The notes beneath the pieces are model-generated. The model was given only the letters and a program-made list of their open reading frames with translations, did no database searches and was not told where the DNA came from. 64,000 nucleotides of DNA from Gerris lacustris (taxonomy: Eukaryota > Arthropoda > Insecta > Hemiptera > Gerridae), in NCBI GenBank assembly GCA_951217055.1, contig OX578277.1, forward strand, positions 66,620,388-66,684,387, written 5' to 3'. A program made the position numbers and the translations under genes. Shown here piece after piece: positions 1 to 11,600 of the stretch. Positions within the stretch are counted from its first letter, which is position 1. Every line of letters starts with the position of its first letter.

Positions 1-2100
1 AAAAAAAAAACCAGTTTTTTATACAGTCCCTTCATACATGTTTTATGTTAAGTTTTAATATTTTTCGAAGCTGACAACTTCCGGCCTCTAACTTAACTTT
101 AAACTCAAACTTTGTTCCATTCTGAGCTGTGTAAACTTTAACTTTTTTGGGACGGTACACATTTTGAGAAGTGGAAGCATTTCATGCTTAAAAGCTTACT
201 GATATTCTAGAATGTGAAGCTTGTTTTATATGTTGGTATACCTTCCATACTCCATATAACAGCTGAATCCCCTGTTATGGTTATTGAAGAGCTGGCTAGG
301 TATCATGAGATGTCTAGACAAAAAAAAATATGGAAGAAAGAGCGATTTATTTATCTGCACTTGAACATGGAAAGTGGAGATGCACTTAATCTTCTCTTCT
401 TATCAAATATTATTTTGACCTTAACAACTATTTTTAGGGCCTGTAGGCAAGGACCCTTATATTTTCCTTTGTGTGTCTCCGTCCGTCTGTCACCTGCTCT
501 CACGGCTACATTTTTCGTCTGATCACTTAGAAATTTGGCATATATGTGTCTTGTACCTACCCACACATTTTAAAAATATAGCGACTTGAAAAATCAAAAA
601 AAGTAGGGTAAAAAAACTTGAGGGTTAATTTTTTTTTTTTTATTTATTTCGACACCGTGTGGGGTATCATATGAACGGGTACGGCGAGCTAATTACAAAA
701 ATATATAATTTTTGGTTATAAGCTTGAATAGGGCTAGCGTAGACTAGTTTCAAGTGGGTGGGAATAGTGTTAATATATAGTTAATAATATTAGTTAATAT
801 ATATATATTAATTATGTAGTATGTATTTTGGTTATTATTTATTTTATTTAAATGACTGTGTTTAAGTTTATTTATTGATTGTCCTGGTTGATTTGGATCT
901 AATTTAAATGAATTGATAATTATTTTAGTTACAAATATATATTCTCATAAAAGAAAATTCAATGCAAAATATTAATAACAACTATAAGTCAAACATTGGA
1001 AAAAAATGTGAGGTGTTTAGTACGATTGCTGAGTTCGTGTTGTTGTATGTATATTTATTTATATATACATCTTTGTGTTATCATTGAAAGGTAGGAGGTA
1101 AAGTGTAGTAGTGTGACATACTGAAGGCACTGGCCCAAAAACCACTCATTTTACCATAGGGGAATAGGAAACATCCAGGTAAAATAAAATATGTAGATAT
1201 GCAAAATGAAGTTTTCCTGAGTAAGCACATATTTGAAACTTTTCACTAATACACATTTCAAACCTGATTTGGTTGATAGTTAAGGTGAATTGACACTAAA
1301 CCAGTAATGCTTAAAAGATGTACATGTCTAGAGTACCACTGTCTAAGTTATTTCATAACCTTTTGTTAATATTGCACATCAAGTAATTTTGTTGAACCTA
1401 AATTAGTGGAAAAATCTTTGTACGGTGTGGCTGGACCTTTTCAATGTTAATTATAAGTTTCTGAGTATGAAAATATAAATAATTTTTCTATAGAATACGT
1501 GAAAATAGAAAACGTGAAAATCCATGTAATTCCTTAAAAAAAACCTTTAAGTAAAGTTAGGAGTATACATTTGTGCTTTTTAAGCTCCTCTTTATGAAAT
1601 TGTTAGATAAACAATTCTAAATTACTTTAACTTAAAAATATCACCTCGTATTCGCAAAGAGCACAAATTAATTGTGCAGTAATGTGTATGTGTACATATG
1701 TATCACCACATTAAATATTGTTTTTAATTATAATTTGAACGGTATTCTTACGGATTTTTATTTTTTTTACTACCTACTTTTGCTACATATATAATATGTA
1801 TATCTCCATTTATACTTACTTTTGAGTTTTAATAGTTAGTTATAATATATAGTTTGTGAAAAAATTAAAATAATAAGTTATTTTAAATATGATTTTTTTG
1901 TAATTTTCTAGAAGTCTTAAATGTTTTTTTACATATCAATTTTCATATAAATAGCGGCACCGTTTATAATTTTCCCATTGACCTGGAGCTTTTCAAAAAT
2001 CACATTTCGCTCGCTCGATTTATGGGAAAAGTTGTACTCTAAATAATGGGACCAATATATCAACTTCTAAGAACAGATGAGTAAAGGAAAAGAGGTATAT
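1..2100. other. AT-rich non-coding DNA
   Basis: I see no supported gene here. The stretch lies downstream of the Mpv17-like exon on the minus strand and could be its intron. Short open frames (for example 214-522, plus) have no recognisable domain. A dispersed-repeat fragment occupies roughly 430-720. Confidence 0.5.
430..720. repeat. dispersed repeat with GTCCGTCTGTC motif
   Basis: It contains GTCCGTCTGTC followed by a segment ending in 'gaaatttggcatatatgtg'. The same layout (gtctgtccgtcg, then 'gaaatttggtata') occurs at 2740-2815, and related wording occurs in other elements of the window. The open frames over it are repeat-derived, not genes. Confidence 0.45.
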
Positions 2101-2102
2101 CC

Positions 2103-2178
2103 TCCAGTGTGGTTTAGTTGGGAGAACAAAGTTCTGAAAATTAAGGAGGTCCGTGGTTAAAATCTCGGCGCCGAAGTC
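2103..2178 (+). repeat. diverged tRNA-related SINE fragment
   Basis: An A-box-like segment (tggtttagttggga) is followed by a B-box-like segment (gtccgtggttaaaatctcgg) and 'cgccgaa'. It resembles the tRNA-like head of the SINE family at 43649-43716 but is strongly diverged. It is not a functional tRNA. Confidence 0.4.
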
Positions 2179-2699
2179 TATTTTTCTTTATCTCACGTCT
2201 TCAATTATAATTTGATTTATACATATTTACGTTTCCCGAAGGATGAGAAACTCAATATAGAGTATATAAGATATATTATATCTTTGATTAAAAAATAAAT
2301 AATGGTGGCCCTAAAATAAGGGAAATATCTTAAACTGTACATGAAATTAGAGATAAGTATACATAACTTAAGAACTATCTAAGGGGTGTTTTGTGTGGCT
2401 GATTATGAATTTGATGTCAATAAAGCAATAACATGTATTGTATAATATATTATGTATATATGAATAGTGTCAGACCTTATAAGTTGGCAGGAATTTTTCA
2501 GAGACTTCAGAAGAAGCGTCTGAGAGACCGCGTCCTTCTAAAAGAGTCATTCCGAAATAGAAACTCGTCATGGCAAAAGGTGTGTATGATACCTGTTCAA
2601 TAATCGCCTGCAATAAAGAAATAATTGTCATAAGCTATAAAAAATTAATCATATTCGTATTACATGAAAAAACAAAAATTTCTTTGAGTCGAAAGTTAT

Positions 2700-3480
2700 T
2701 CTTTAATTATAAAGGCTCAGTTTTAGGGTTTCGAGGTCATCTTAGAAACCCGTCTGTCCGTCGCATCTTGGCGATATCTCCCGACCTACTAAAGCTATAG
2801 ACTTGAAATTTGGTATACAAGGTAAACTTTTTTGCCCAAAAACAGAAAAACTAATGCGAACTTAATCAATCAAAATAATTTCTGCGATCAATCGCGAATA
2901 GATCACAATATTTTATATTTTTTGTAATTTTCAAGTTGGGTATCATTTTAAAGGTATTGAAATTTAGATTACAATATATATCGCGTTTCCAAAATGGCGG
3001 CCATTTTACCCCCCTAAAAATTAAAACAAACCCAAAATGTACCCCCCCCCCCCCCGCTGTATCCCATTAAGATAGGTCCTAAAAAAGGGCAAAAATACAT
3101 AAATAAATTTTTAAAAAAAATTAGGGGACCGTTACTCGGGAGCCCCAAAATTTTTGTCATTTGCAAATTCAAAGTTGGGCATCATTTTAAAGGTATTGTA
3201 ATTTCGTTCAAAAAAATATATCGTGTTTCCAAAATGGCGGCGATTTTCCCTCCAAAACAATTAAAACAAAACGCAAAAAAATGTCCCCCCCTGCACTACC
3301 CCATTAGTACAGGTCCTAAAAATAAGGCTTAAATACAAAAATATGCATCTCTGTGGTCCAATGATATTTCCGGGAGTTGATATAAAAAACTCAAATTTTA
3401 AAAATTTTAGGGGGCCGTAACTCGGGAGCCCCAAAATTTTTGTCATTTGAAAAACCGGAAAAAGTTAATTTTCCGGTCGG
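2700..3480. repeat. dispersed repeat with internal near-tandem copies
   Basis: The block containing 'gggtatcattttaaaggt', a 'ccaaaatggcgg' segment and a poly(C) run is present twice, near 2935-3060 and 3172-3300. The linking segment 'actcgggagccccaaaattt' is also present twice (near 3134 and 3420). A 14-base C run lies at 3042-3055. This is a degenerate mobile-element body; the open frames at 2570-2800 and 3261-3446 are by-products. Confidence 0.6.
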
Positions 3481-3739
3481 CACCACTACGGGTAAGGACT
3501 GATTTTTTTGCCAATTTTCAACTCTCTTAAATACCTTGGGCGCTACGATGATAACATACAGACGTCATGCTGAAAACCACTCAGGAGGTCTTAAAACACC
3601 CAAAACGGATAATTCCGTTGATACCCCGAAAAAAATTTTGGGTGAAAACAATACTTTTCCTATATACCTTCGGAGAAGGTGAGGAAAAGTAAAAAATTAA
3701 ATAATATGTTGGTAAAAATAAATATATGGTTCTCGAAAA

Positions 3740-3900
3740 TTGATCGACAGACAGACGGACACGGGACCAAAAATGTTCCCTGATGTCTGCAACGGATTTC
3801 TGTCTTGGAATTTTTAAAATCGGAGACATAAAAAATGGTCTTTCATAAGAAAGGTCATTTATTAGCTTTCGTTACCTTCGGTAAGCTCAGAAGCAAAATT
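3740..3900. repeat. dispersed repeat family R1, copy 1
   Basis: It carries 'gacagacagacgg', then 'ggaccaaaaatgttccctga', then 'ggtaagctcagaagcaaa'. The same order of motifs recurs at 16640-16792 and 38281-38545 and, in part, at 39455-39560. The family assignment is unknown; the ends are not defined. Confidence 0.6.
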
Positions 3901-4209
3901 TAATAGTCTAAGAAGAGATAGCGTGCAAAAAAGTGTCTGACTAACATCTAGCCAGAATTTTGAATACAAGTTAATCTTGAGGTATCTTTTGAGAAAATGT
4001 GGTAGGGTAAGCTTAGCTTGGCAATAGGCATTTGAAAAAGATAAACCGGTGGAGAGCGGCCATGTCCCACCAATCATGGTGGACAATGTGATTTTCATAT
4101 GATGTAAGTAATTTTAAATATTAAAAAAATCTTGATTACAAAAAGTAGGATTCTGTTATGTTATGTTATTCTAACTAATAAAATGATTTGTTAAATTTAA
4201 AAATAAAGA

Positions 4210-4238
4210 CTGAAGATGACCTTAGGAAGGGTCGAAAC
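4210..4238 (+). ncRNA. hammerhead-core-like hairpin (copy a)
   Basis: CTGAAGA (4210-4216), one T, then a GACC/GGTC stem (4218-4221 with 4230-4233) closing an eight-base loop, then GAAAC (4234-4238). CUGANGA-stem-GAAA is part of the hammerhead ribozyme core, and such hairpins are known from Penelope-like element repeats. I did not find convincing stem I and stem III strands, so self-cleavage is only a possibility. Confidence 0.4.
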
Positions 4239-4541
4239 GTCTCTTCAAAAAAATATGGAATAAGTAGCCTCTTTTTTACACCTTAGTGTCCATCCACCGT
4301 AATTTAATGTGATTTTCGTGATGCTGAGTACAAAATTAGTTAGTACACCGAAAATCAAGTTGATGCTAGTTTGTCACTTGATAGGTGACCACTGTGATTT
4401 GGAGTAATATTTGACAAACCAACCTGAGATGTTGCCAAGCTATGTCCCGCAGACGAACTTACCCGACGATATATTCAAAAGGCACCAAAAGATTATAACT
4501 TGTACAAAAAATTCTAGTTTGAATGTTAGTCAGACTATGTC

Positions 4542-5794
4542 CAGGGCCGGCCCGAGGGCCGTGCAAGCCGTGCAACCGCACAGGGCGCTGGATTGGCAGG
4601 GGCGCCAATGTGGCAAAAAGCAAAAAAAAATAGCCCTTAGTTTTTTAATAGAACTAAAAAAAAAAACATCATAAAAAAGAATTCGTCAGTAATCACAACA
4701 GGTCTAATTAGAATAAATGAAAATAATGAATTATTTATACTTTATAACTCTATACGATATACATATTAGATGAGTAAGAACTGTTTTAAGACGGAATCAC
4801 TGAGTCATTTTGTTGTTTTCGAGTTAGAAATAAAAACAAATCAAAAACAAATCGGAGGGGTGTGTGGTAAGGGATAAAAAGAGGGACGAATATGCAGATC
4901 TATAAATGAGTGAGAGAATAGAAGTTAATAAATATGTGAGGAGGAAAGAGTGCGAGTGCAGGAGGACTTCTACTAGATAGAGAGTGATAGAAATACTTTG
5001 TCTAAAGATAGTAAGGACACCTGGATTTGTTATCTACTTAAGATAAGCATCATGCCAGATAAGATTAAATCAAACCCTTGTAAAATCTTTTTAATTTTTA
5101 TCAGTTTTATTTAACTAGCCCTCCCTGCTTTTTAGTGTCATACTTCTTATCATATTACGCAGAAAGTAAACCTCCGAAGTGGACCTTTTTTCCCCTCTTT
5201 TCTCATCCCAAATCTCTTTTTTTCTTTGGCCCCGTATTTTTTTAGTAAACATAACTGCAGAAATGTGGTTTTTTTTGGGGGGGGGGGGGGAACACAAATT
5301 TTGATGTTTTTTGACAAAATGGCGTAAAAAATTAAACAATTTTCCTAAGTGCTATATAGTTTTGAAATCTACTCTTTAATACCTTTCATTTGATATCCCA
5401 CTCAAAATCTAAAAAAAAAATGTTCACGGAACTTGAATTATCCGTTATTTTGGATTTGAACGGCTTAAGAGTTTGAGTTTGCTATATTTTTCCTGTATGC
5501 GCGTCAAAAAAAAAATTGAATGCGGCGAAAGTTTCATGTTCTTATATCTCTTTTGATTCAAAAGTTATTGGAATCGGGAATCGTACAGAGTGACAGACAG
5601 AGTTAAACATGAAATGTTGTCTGAACGAGTTCCATTTAATCCCAGGTAGAGATTAGTAATAGTTCAGGAAAGATAACTAAACCTCCCTTTTTTGGGTTTA
5701 GGTACGGTGATTGGTCCGGGATGGTTGTTGGGGGGGGGGGGGGCGCCAAAATGGCAACTCGCACTGGTGAGAATTTACACTCGGGCCGGCCCTG
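4542..5794. mobile_element. non-autonomous hAT element, 1253 bp, with 8-bp TSD
   Basis: The terminal inverted repeats begin CAGGGCCGGCCCGAG on the left and end CTCGGGCCGGCCCTG on the right. The target duplication ACTATGTC lies at 4534-4541 and 5795-5802. CAG-type ends and an 8-bp duplication are hallmarks of the hAT superfamily. No transposase frame is present, so it would depend on an enzyme supplied from elsewhere. Two 14-base G runs (5277-5290, 5730-5743) lie inside. The host sequence is the R3 element. Confidence 0.92.
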
Positions 5795-5924
5795 ACTATG
5801 TCAGACTCTTTTTTGCACGCTATCTCCTGGGGCTATAATACTTAGTAAAGAAAACGTTAACTGATTTAGAATTACAAATATCTGAGGCATAATATATATT
5901 AAATAAATGAGAGGTATTATTAGT

Positions 5925-6270
5925 CCAAGTCCAGGAGATAACGTGCATGAAAGTGACAGACTAACATTAAGTTAAAATATTGTGAATCATTTTTTGGTGG
6001 GTATACTTGTTCACGTCCAAATGTCCAAAAATATATGTTCAGCAAAGTTTGTCTGTGGGACATAGCTTGGCCATAAGCTTTTGAAACAAGCAGACCTAAT
6101 TTATTACTCAGGATCATGAAAATCACATTGTCCGCCAAAATGGATGGGACTTGGTCGTTCTTCACCAGTCTGTCTTTTTAAACCGCTTATGGCCAAACTA
6201 TGTCCCGCAGACGAACTTTCTCGATCACATATTCTTGGAGGACACCAAAAAATGACGTCATGAAGTAACA
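5925..6270. repeat. family R3 copies
   Basis: 'ccaggagataacgtgcatga' starts a copy of the R3 arm running to about 6165. The segment 'actatgtcccgcagacgaac' near 6197 matches 4439-4458, giving a second, partial copy. The open frames on the minus strand here (5920-6165, 6104-6400) are repeat-derived. Confidence 0.6.
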
Positions 6271-6889
6271 GATATACACTGCTATTATTTATGCATTTAT
6301 TAATAATAAACATTACATCACACACGTGAGTTAAAAATAGAGTCCACTTACAAATTCCACCTGCCTCGTGTCTCACTTTTGGCATTAAGCACATGTACAA
6401 ATTTTCTATTATAAAAAAAGATGGCTGGTTAGATTTGTAATTTCTAGGAAATTGGCATAGCTAGAGAGCGGGGCTTAGCTCCTCCTAGAATGTGAAACAC
6501 AGCTAGAATATTTGCCCACCACACACCAATGAATTTACTGATTTTGACTTGCTCCATAATATAATAATGCATTTATAAATTTACATTCAATTACAAAAAA
6601 ACATTATAGTCCTAATATGTATTTAGTAAAGATGTTTATGTAACTATAATATACACTATGATTGTATATTGTATACAATATGCTTGGTTATTTTATTTAT
6701 TTATTTATTAAAAATTCATTATTAGAACTATATGAGGATGCGCCAGAGTGAACAGTCAAGGATAAAATAATCCATTGCAAGTAATAAAAATAAGAAATGA
6801 CGGTCAATTTAATAGAAAAAATATTGTTTATTTATTTATTTATTTTTTTTTTTTTCACTATTTCAAATACAAATGACAAAAAAAAGTAC
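6271..6889. other. non-coding DNA, presumed intron after Mpv17-like exon
   Basis: I see no gene here. The stretch follows the splice donor of the Mpv17-like exon on the minus strand and holds only AT-rich sequence and short TTTA repeats (around 6694 and 6830). Confidence 0.5.
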
Positions 6890-7165
6890 CTTAGCAAGAG
6901 CGGATGACAGGTTATTTTGAGGGTACATATGTCTCGCAATTGTGAGCCAAGCTGTTAGTGTTGGTGCTACATACAATGCTCCATATATAGAGAATCTGAG
7001 AGCCCTCATCAAATCAAATTCTTCTCGTCCTTCGATAGTCTGCTGGACTAGAGATCCAGTTGGCCAAATTAAGCTGTAAGAAGCCATCCCTCGAATTAAT
7101 GGGTGTTTCTGGGTTAAAGCTACCGCTTTTTGCCACAAAGTTTTAGTGGCCACAAGTTTGGCCAT
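6890..7165 (-). CDS. Mpv17/PMP22-family protein, first coding exon
   Basis: The 92 codons begin at ATG 7165 (M-A-K-L-V) and end at a splice donor: AAG at 6892-6890 followed by GTACTT. An upstream in-frame extension adds only a GTG/ATT start, so the ATG was chosen. The residues HPLIRGMASYSLIWPTGSLVQQ, with WP and QQ, and the later MRALRFSIYGALYVAPTLTAW match the N-terminal half of the Mpv17-like family, which are four-helix proteins of the inner mitochondrial or peroxisomal membrane. The C-terminal half, with its WP-Q-NF-VP signature, was not found between 1 and 6889, so the gene probably continues beyond the window. It is divergent to the coiled-coil gene that starts at 8643. The family is certain; the exact member (MPV17L type is favoured) is inference. 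Confidence 0.85.
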
Positions 7166-8642
7166 CACAATCACTGGAGAATAGTCTCTTATTAATTAAA
7201 ATTATAATTCACTTTTGAAATTCTCTGGAAAATCTATAACATTAAATTCCTATCAGTGCAATAAATGTGAAAACAAAACAATAATTAATTAAAGCATAAT
7301 TGTTCATGTCGTCAATTCGATCATTTCGTTATTTATTTGTATGTGTACTTATTAATACTGTTAAAGGAAACCGCCGTGCGAAAAGCTCAAAGGCAACTTT
7401 TAGACTGAGATAGATTATCAATTAGATGTCATATGGGGGAAAGCCCTTGGGGGTCTATTTTTGCGAGAATGCCTTGGCGCGGCATTGAACTAGCTGTACA
7501 CACACTTACACCTTTAGACTGGATGACCCAGCAACCGGGCTGACGTAATAACAGATACTAAAAAGCCTCTAACTACCTCTCGCTACAACAAACATTGAGG
7601 TAGGAGGCAGGGCCGTTTGCTAACTCTCTCAAAATACAGCTCTTATCGAACAGACTATAAACAATAAGTGGTAAGCTGTTTTAGCAAACTTTTATACCTA
7701 TCGTCAGAATAATTATTTGAACGTGATTGATTACAACTAAAATAAATCTCAATATTTACACGTGCACAGATAAAGTAACAATCATCTAAGTGAATCATCA
7801 CTTATAATTTCGGTGCGATCATACTTCTAATAAACTACTTGTCATCAAAAAATTTCAGAATTATATTTTAAATTAAGAATTAGTTCTAAAATAAATAAAT
7901 CTTTTTCGAGCAGTGGCTTTATAAATCTATAATTAGTTTGAGAAGTCACCAAACTAATAAATAAAATCATCTTCTTTTACACACTATATTATTATTTTTT
8001 TAAATATGTAAATTTTATTATTGTTTTGCATTGGTTGTAAATACAATTTTTTATTATCACGCCTTAAGTTATTAAGTAATTAACTGAATATTAAGTATAT
8101 TAATAATATGCATATAAACAATGAATTTAGTAATAAGTTGCAAGTTAAAATTTAGTGTGCAAGTAAATAAAAATAAGTAGAATAGAATTTTGTCTATTCT
8201 TCGGTTTAGTAGGTGGGCGTGGCTAAACACTGGACATGCGCAATTTTAGTTAAATTCACAAGTTTGAAGGAGCCTCGCTTATAGAATAGTAGATCTTTGT
8301 TTATATATTATTTAAAAAAGTTTTATTGAGTTAGAAATGTTATATTGGACCATATTTCGAAGCGAACTAAAAAGCTTAACTAAATATTAAATGGAAAACG
8401 TGTAAACGCTTACTAAAAATTAAGTCACTTAAAATTAAGTTAATTACGTGTAAATTAGCCTTAATTTAGGTTGTTAATACTGCTTTTCTTCAGGTTGTAG
8501 GTTATATTGGTAACATTGAGTGGTAGCATGATAAGCAAAAGCGATCGTAAACTGCTCTTATAATTATTAGTATATATATTGTTCACCTACTTGCTTTAAT
8601 TTGTAGATTTATAGTAGCAAAAGTTATTAATTACGTTAAAAA
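7166..8642. promoter_or_regulatory. intergenic region between two divergent genes
   Basis: The 1.5 kb separates the Mpv17-like ATG (minus) from the coiled-coil ATG (plus) and must hold both 5' ends. I cannot place a TATA box or initiator with confidence. A moderately GC-richer patch (7430-7640, with 'cttggcgcggcattgaacta') looks repeat-derived. No open frame is worth calling. Confidence 0.4.
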
Positions 8643-11600
8643 ATGGAACAAAATATGGAAAAGAAGGTATTAAATAACAACTTATTTATTAAACTAAAAT
8701 AAAAAGTATAATAACATAATATTATATGAACAATAATTTTAAAAATACTTTTAGAGTTTATATTCACTGAATGTGACCTAATTTATTTTCAGTTTTGAAA
8801 ATAAACAATTTGTTTCTTCTTTTAGGGTGCATTAATAAAATATCTTTTAAAAACGACTTATGGTGCTCTTCATCTAAAATGTTTTATAAAAAACATTTTA
8901 ACGATAAAAATTGTACGAACAAATATCTTAATTTTTATTGTATATTTGATTTTATGTAACTTTCATTTCCCACAGAAACATATTTTTGAACAATTCTTTT
9001 TCTTTAGGAAAAAAAAGTAAAAATGTATTGGCTATTGAGTGAGTTGAATTTGCAATAACTTGGATCCCGTAGCATATTTTTTTATTAGGCCTCGTATATG
9101 AATTTTACACCAGGGGGAAAGCCTAAAGCTCCGACAATTAGGCATGTCAATCCGTGAACCTATTTACAGATTCATAATCTTTCAATCAAATGAATTCTAG
9201 AAGAATTTATCGCCGCTGTACCGAAGTATAAATTTAAATAATAATAATAATCCATAAGTAAAAAATACCAGTCATGCACCTTGATAATAATAAATTATTA
9301 AGCAAATGTTCAAATAAATCTGCGCTGTCAAATAAATCTATTATTGGCTTATGATAATATAGGAAAATTTATTGGTTTAGAATTTGGATGATTGAAAAAA
9401 AAAAAAAAAAAAAAAAAATGGTACACAGGGGTACACGGGGTTTAAAAGTCAAAATAGTATATATTCTTTAAGATACATGTCGTTGAAAGCTCTTTGAGTA
9501 CAGTAATTGTTGTTATGTACGCTTTTGTCAAATTTTTATATAAGAGGGGGTAAAATGGAGAAAAAGTTATTATGCTATTTTTGACCCTAAATTGTCAAAC
9601 TTTGACCCCTAAATGGACTCCAAAATGAGACAAACATTTTTTCAAATACAATTTTTTAATAATACTGAAAACTATTAATAGTTTTTATTATGGAGTGAAC
9701 GCGGGGAGGGAGAAAGACGAGAAAAAAAAACGGTTTTTCGGGGGAAAGGAAACAGTTTTTTCCGCATAACTCGAATACGGTCGACCGCAGCGGTCCGACG
9801 CAAAGGACCTTTTTTGTAGGCCTTGCGTAAAGGGAAAAAATAGTTTGTTTTTTTAAAGTGAATAGGAAAAAAGATACACGCCCCCGAAAATGCCTCTAAA
9901 ACGGACGTCTAAGAGCGGGCCACGTTAAGGTGTCCATGACCGAATTTCCTTAGTTTTGAGAACAAATTTTACGTAAATTTTTTTTTATCCACTAATAAAG
10001 CAGTACCAGAATGGCGTTCCTACTCCAGTCCGGAATGGCGTTCCAGAATGTTTTTATAATGATGCAGAGAATAAGCCAAGTTTCAGCTTGATTAGATGAC
10101 TAGAAGAGGCTAATTAGCTCTACAAACGTTTAAATCACGTTATTAGCTAGTAGAAACATAATAATATTTATATTTTTTCTTGTATTCATTATTCTAGTAG
10201 AGTCGCAAATTAAATTTTAAAAACAAAATTTCTTTAAATGCTGGATATATTTCAGTGTTAACTGAATCGCCTTGGGGTTATGATTTTTCTAAACATGTAT
10301 GCCAAACCACTTTTTTAGACTCAGGGGACCTCAAAACGTGTAAATCCATCAAAATCGAATTTTTGCGCCATCACAATACTTTCTCTTTATGTAAGAAAGT
10401 AAAAATCAAGTAGAAATGAATCTTTGAAATATTTATTTCATAACAAACCGTAAACCGTGGTTTCATATTTATTTGGTAATGAATTCGTGATGAGTACAAG
10501 GCATTTCAGGAAGATCCATACTAACTTATAAGAAATTACTTTATCTTTGTTTAAAACATCCCCTTGTTCTTCTTTGATCTTAGCGTAGCATCATGTGATA
10601 ATATACATCGCAAAGGGATTATCAGTGGCGGCAATAAGGGCCCCTCAGACCATGCGGGGGGGGGGGGGGGCATCCAAAGCCTTACCGCCGCCACTGGAGA
10701 TTGTATAATTTAGCCATCGCCATATGCATACTTAAAGGAAAAAAATTTCTTCAGGTGTTAGTTTGTTTTTTTTCATGTACATAAATAAAAAATTATTTTC
10801 AACTTCGTAGCATCATTCACACGATCTCTTATAAAAAAAGTAGCATTTGAAAGATGTTCAATTATTGGATGGCGGATGGTAATTAAATTCATAGTTTTCT
10901 GAAAATTATAATAAATATTAAAGTTAAATTATATACATATATGGTAATTAAAACAAAAAATGAATCTATCAAATATTTGCCAAAACAGATGCATTTCTTA
11001 ATTTTTGTAGAAAACAAATTAAAGCTTACTTGAATTTGGGACCGTGGTTAAGGGTTGTATACTTACCTTTTGAGTCAACTAAATTACCTACCATTCTACA
11101 ACCAAATTTGATGAGAAAGTCATTTATTTAAGAAGATACTATTCTTTTTCGATTTTGTAATTTTCAGGAACATACCATGTCAGCTTTGAAGGAAAAACTA
11201 AAGGCCCAGTATGAAAAATGGAAAACTGGTTTACAAGCTGTAGAACAAACGAAAACAAACATCAGCCTTTTAGAAGGTGAGTTTCTTTGAAGCAATGCCA
11301 TAGAGGCTAGCAAGGGGGTAAAAAGCGTTCGATATTGAGACGACAGATCCACCAGCGTCAGGTAGGCCACCTGGGTGTAATACTGTCCCACCCTGCACTG
11401 CGTCTCAATACGTGCAGTTTCATAGACATCTGCAGTTGAAAAAAACTGAGCTGCCCTGACCTGCTTCTCAATGTGTGCCCGGGCTAATATTAAAAGTTTC
11501 CTGATAAGGAAAATATTATTACACTTGAAAGTTCCCATTTTGCCACGAGGCAGAGCCCTTTGTATTGGCCAGGGATTATACATAATTTTTTAAAATATAT

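Larger units (their letters stand above)
3903..5826. repeat. inverted-repeat element of family R3, split by a hAT insertion
   Basis: The left end 'gatagcgtgcaaaaaagtgt' followed by 'ctgactaacat' is mirrored on the right by 'atgttagtcagact' (4524-4537) and 'ttttgcacgctatctcctgg' (about 5812-5831). The right copy is interrupted by the hAT element at 4542-5794. Related single copies lie at 5925-6270 and 48965-49290, so R3 looks like a non-autonomous foldback-type family. No coding capacity is seen. Confidence 0.6.
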
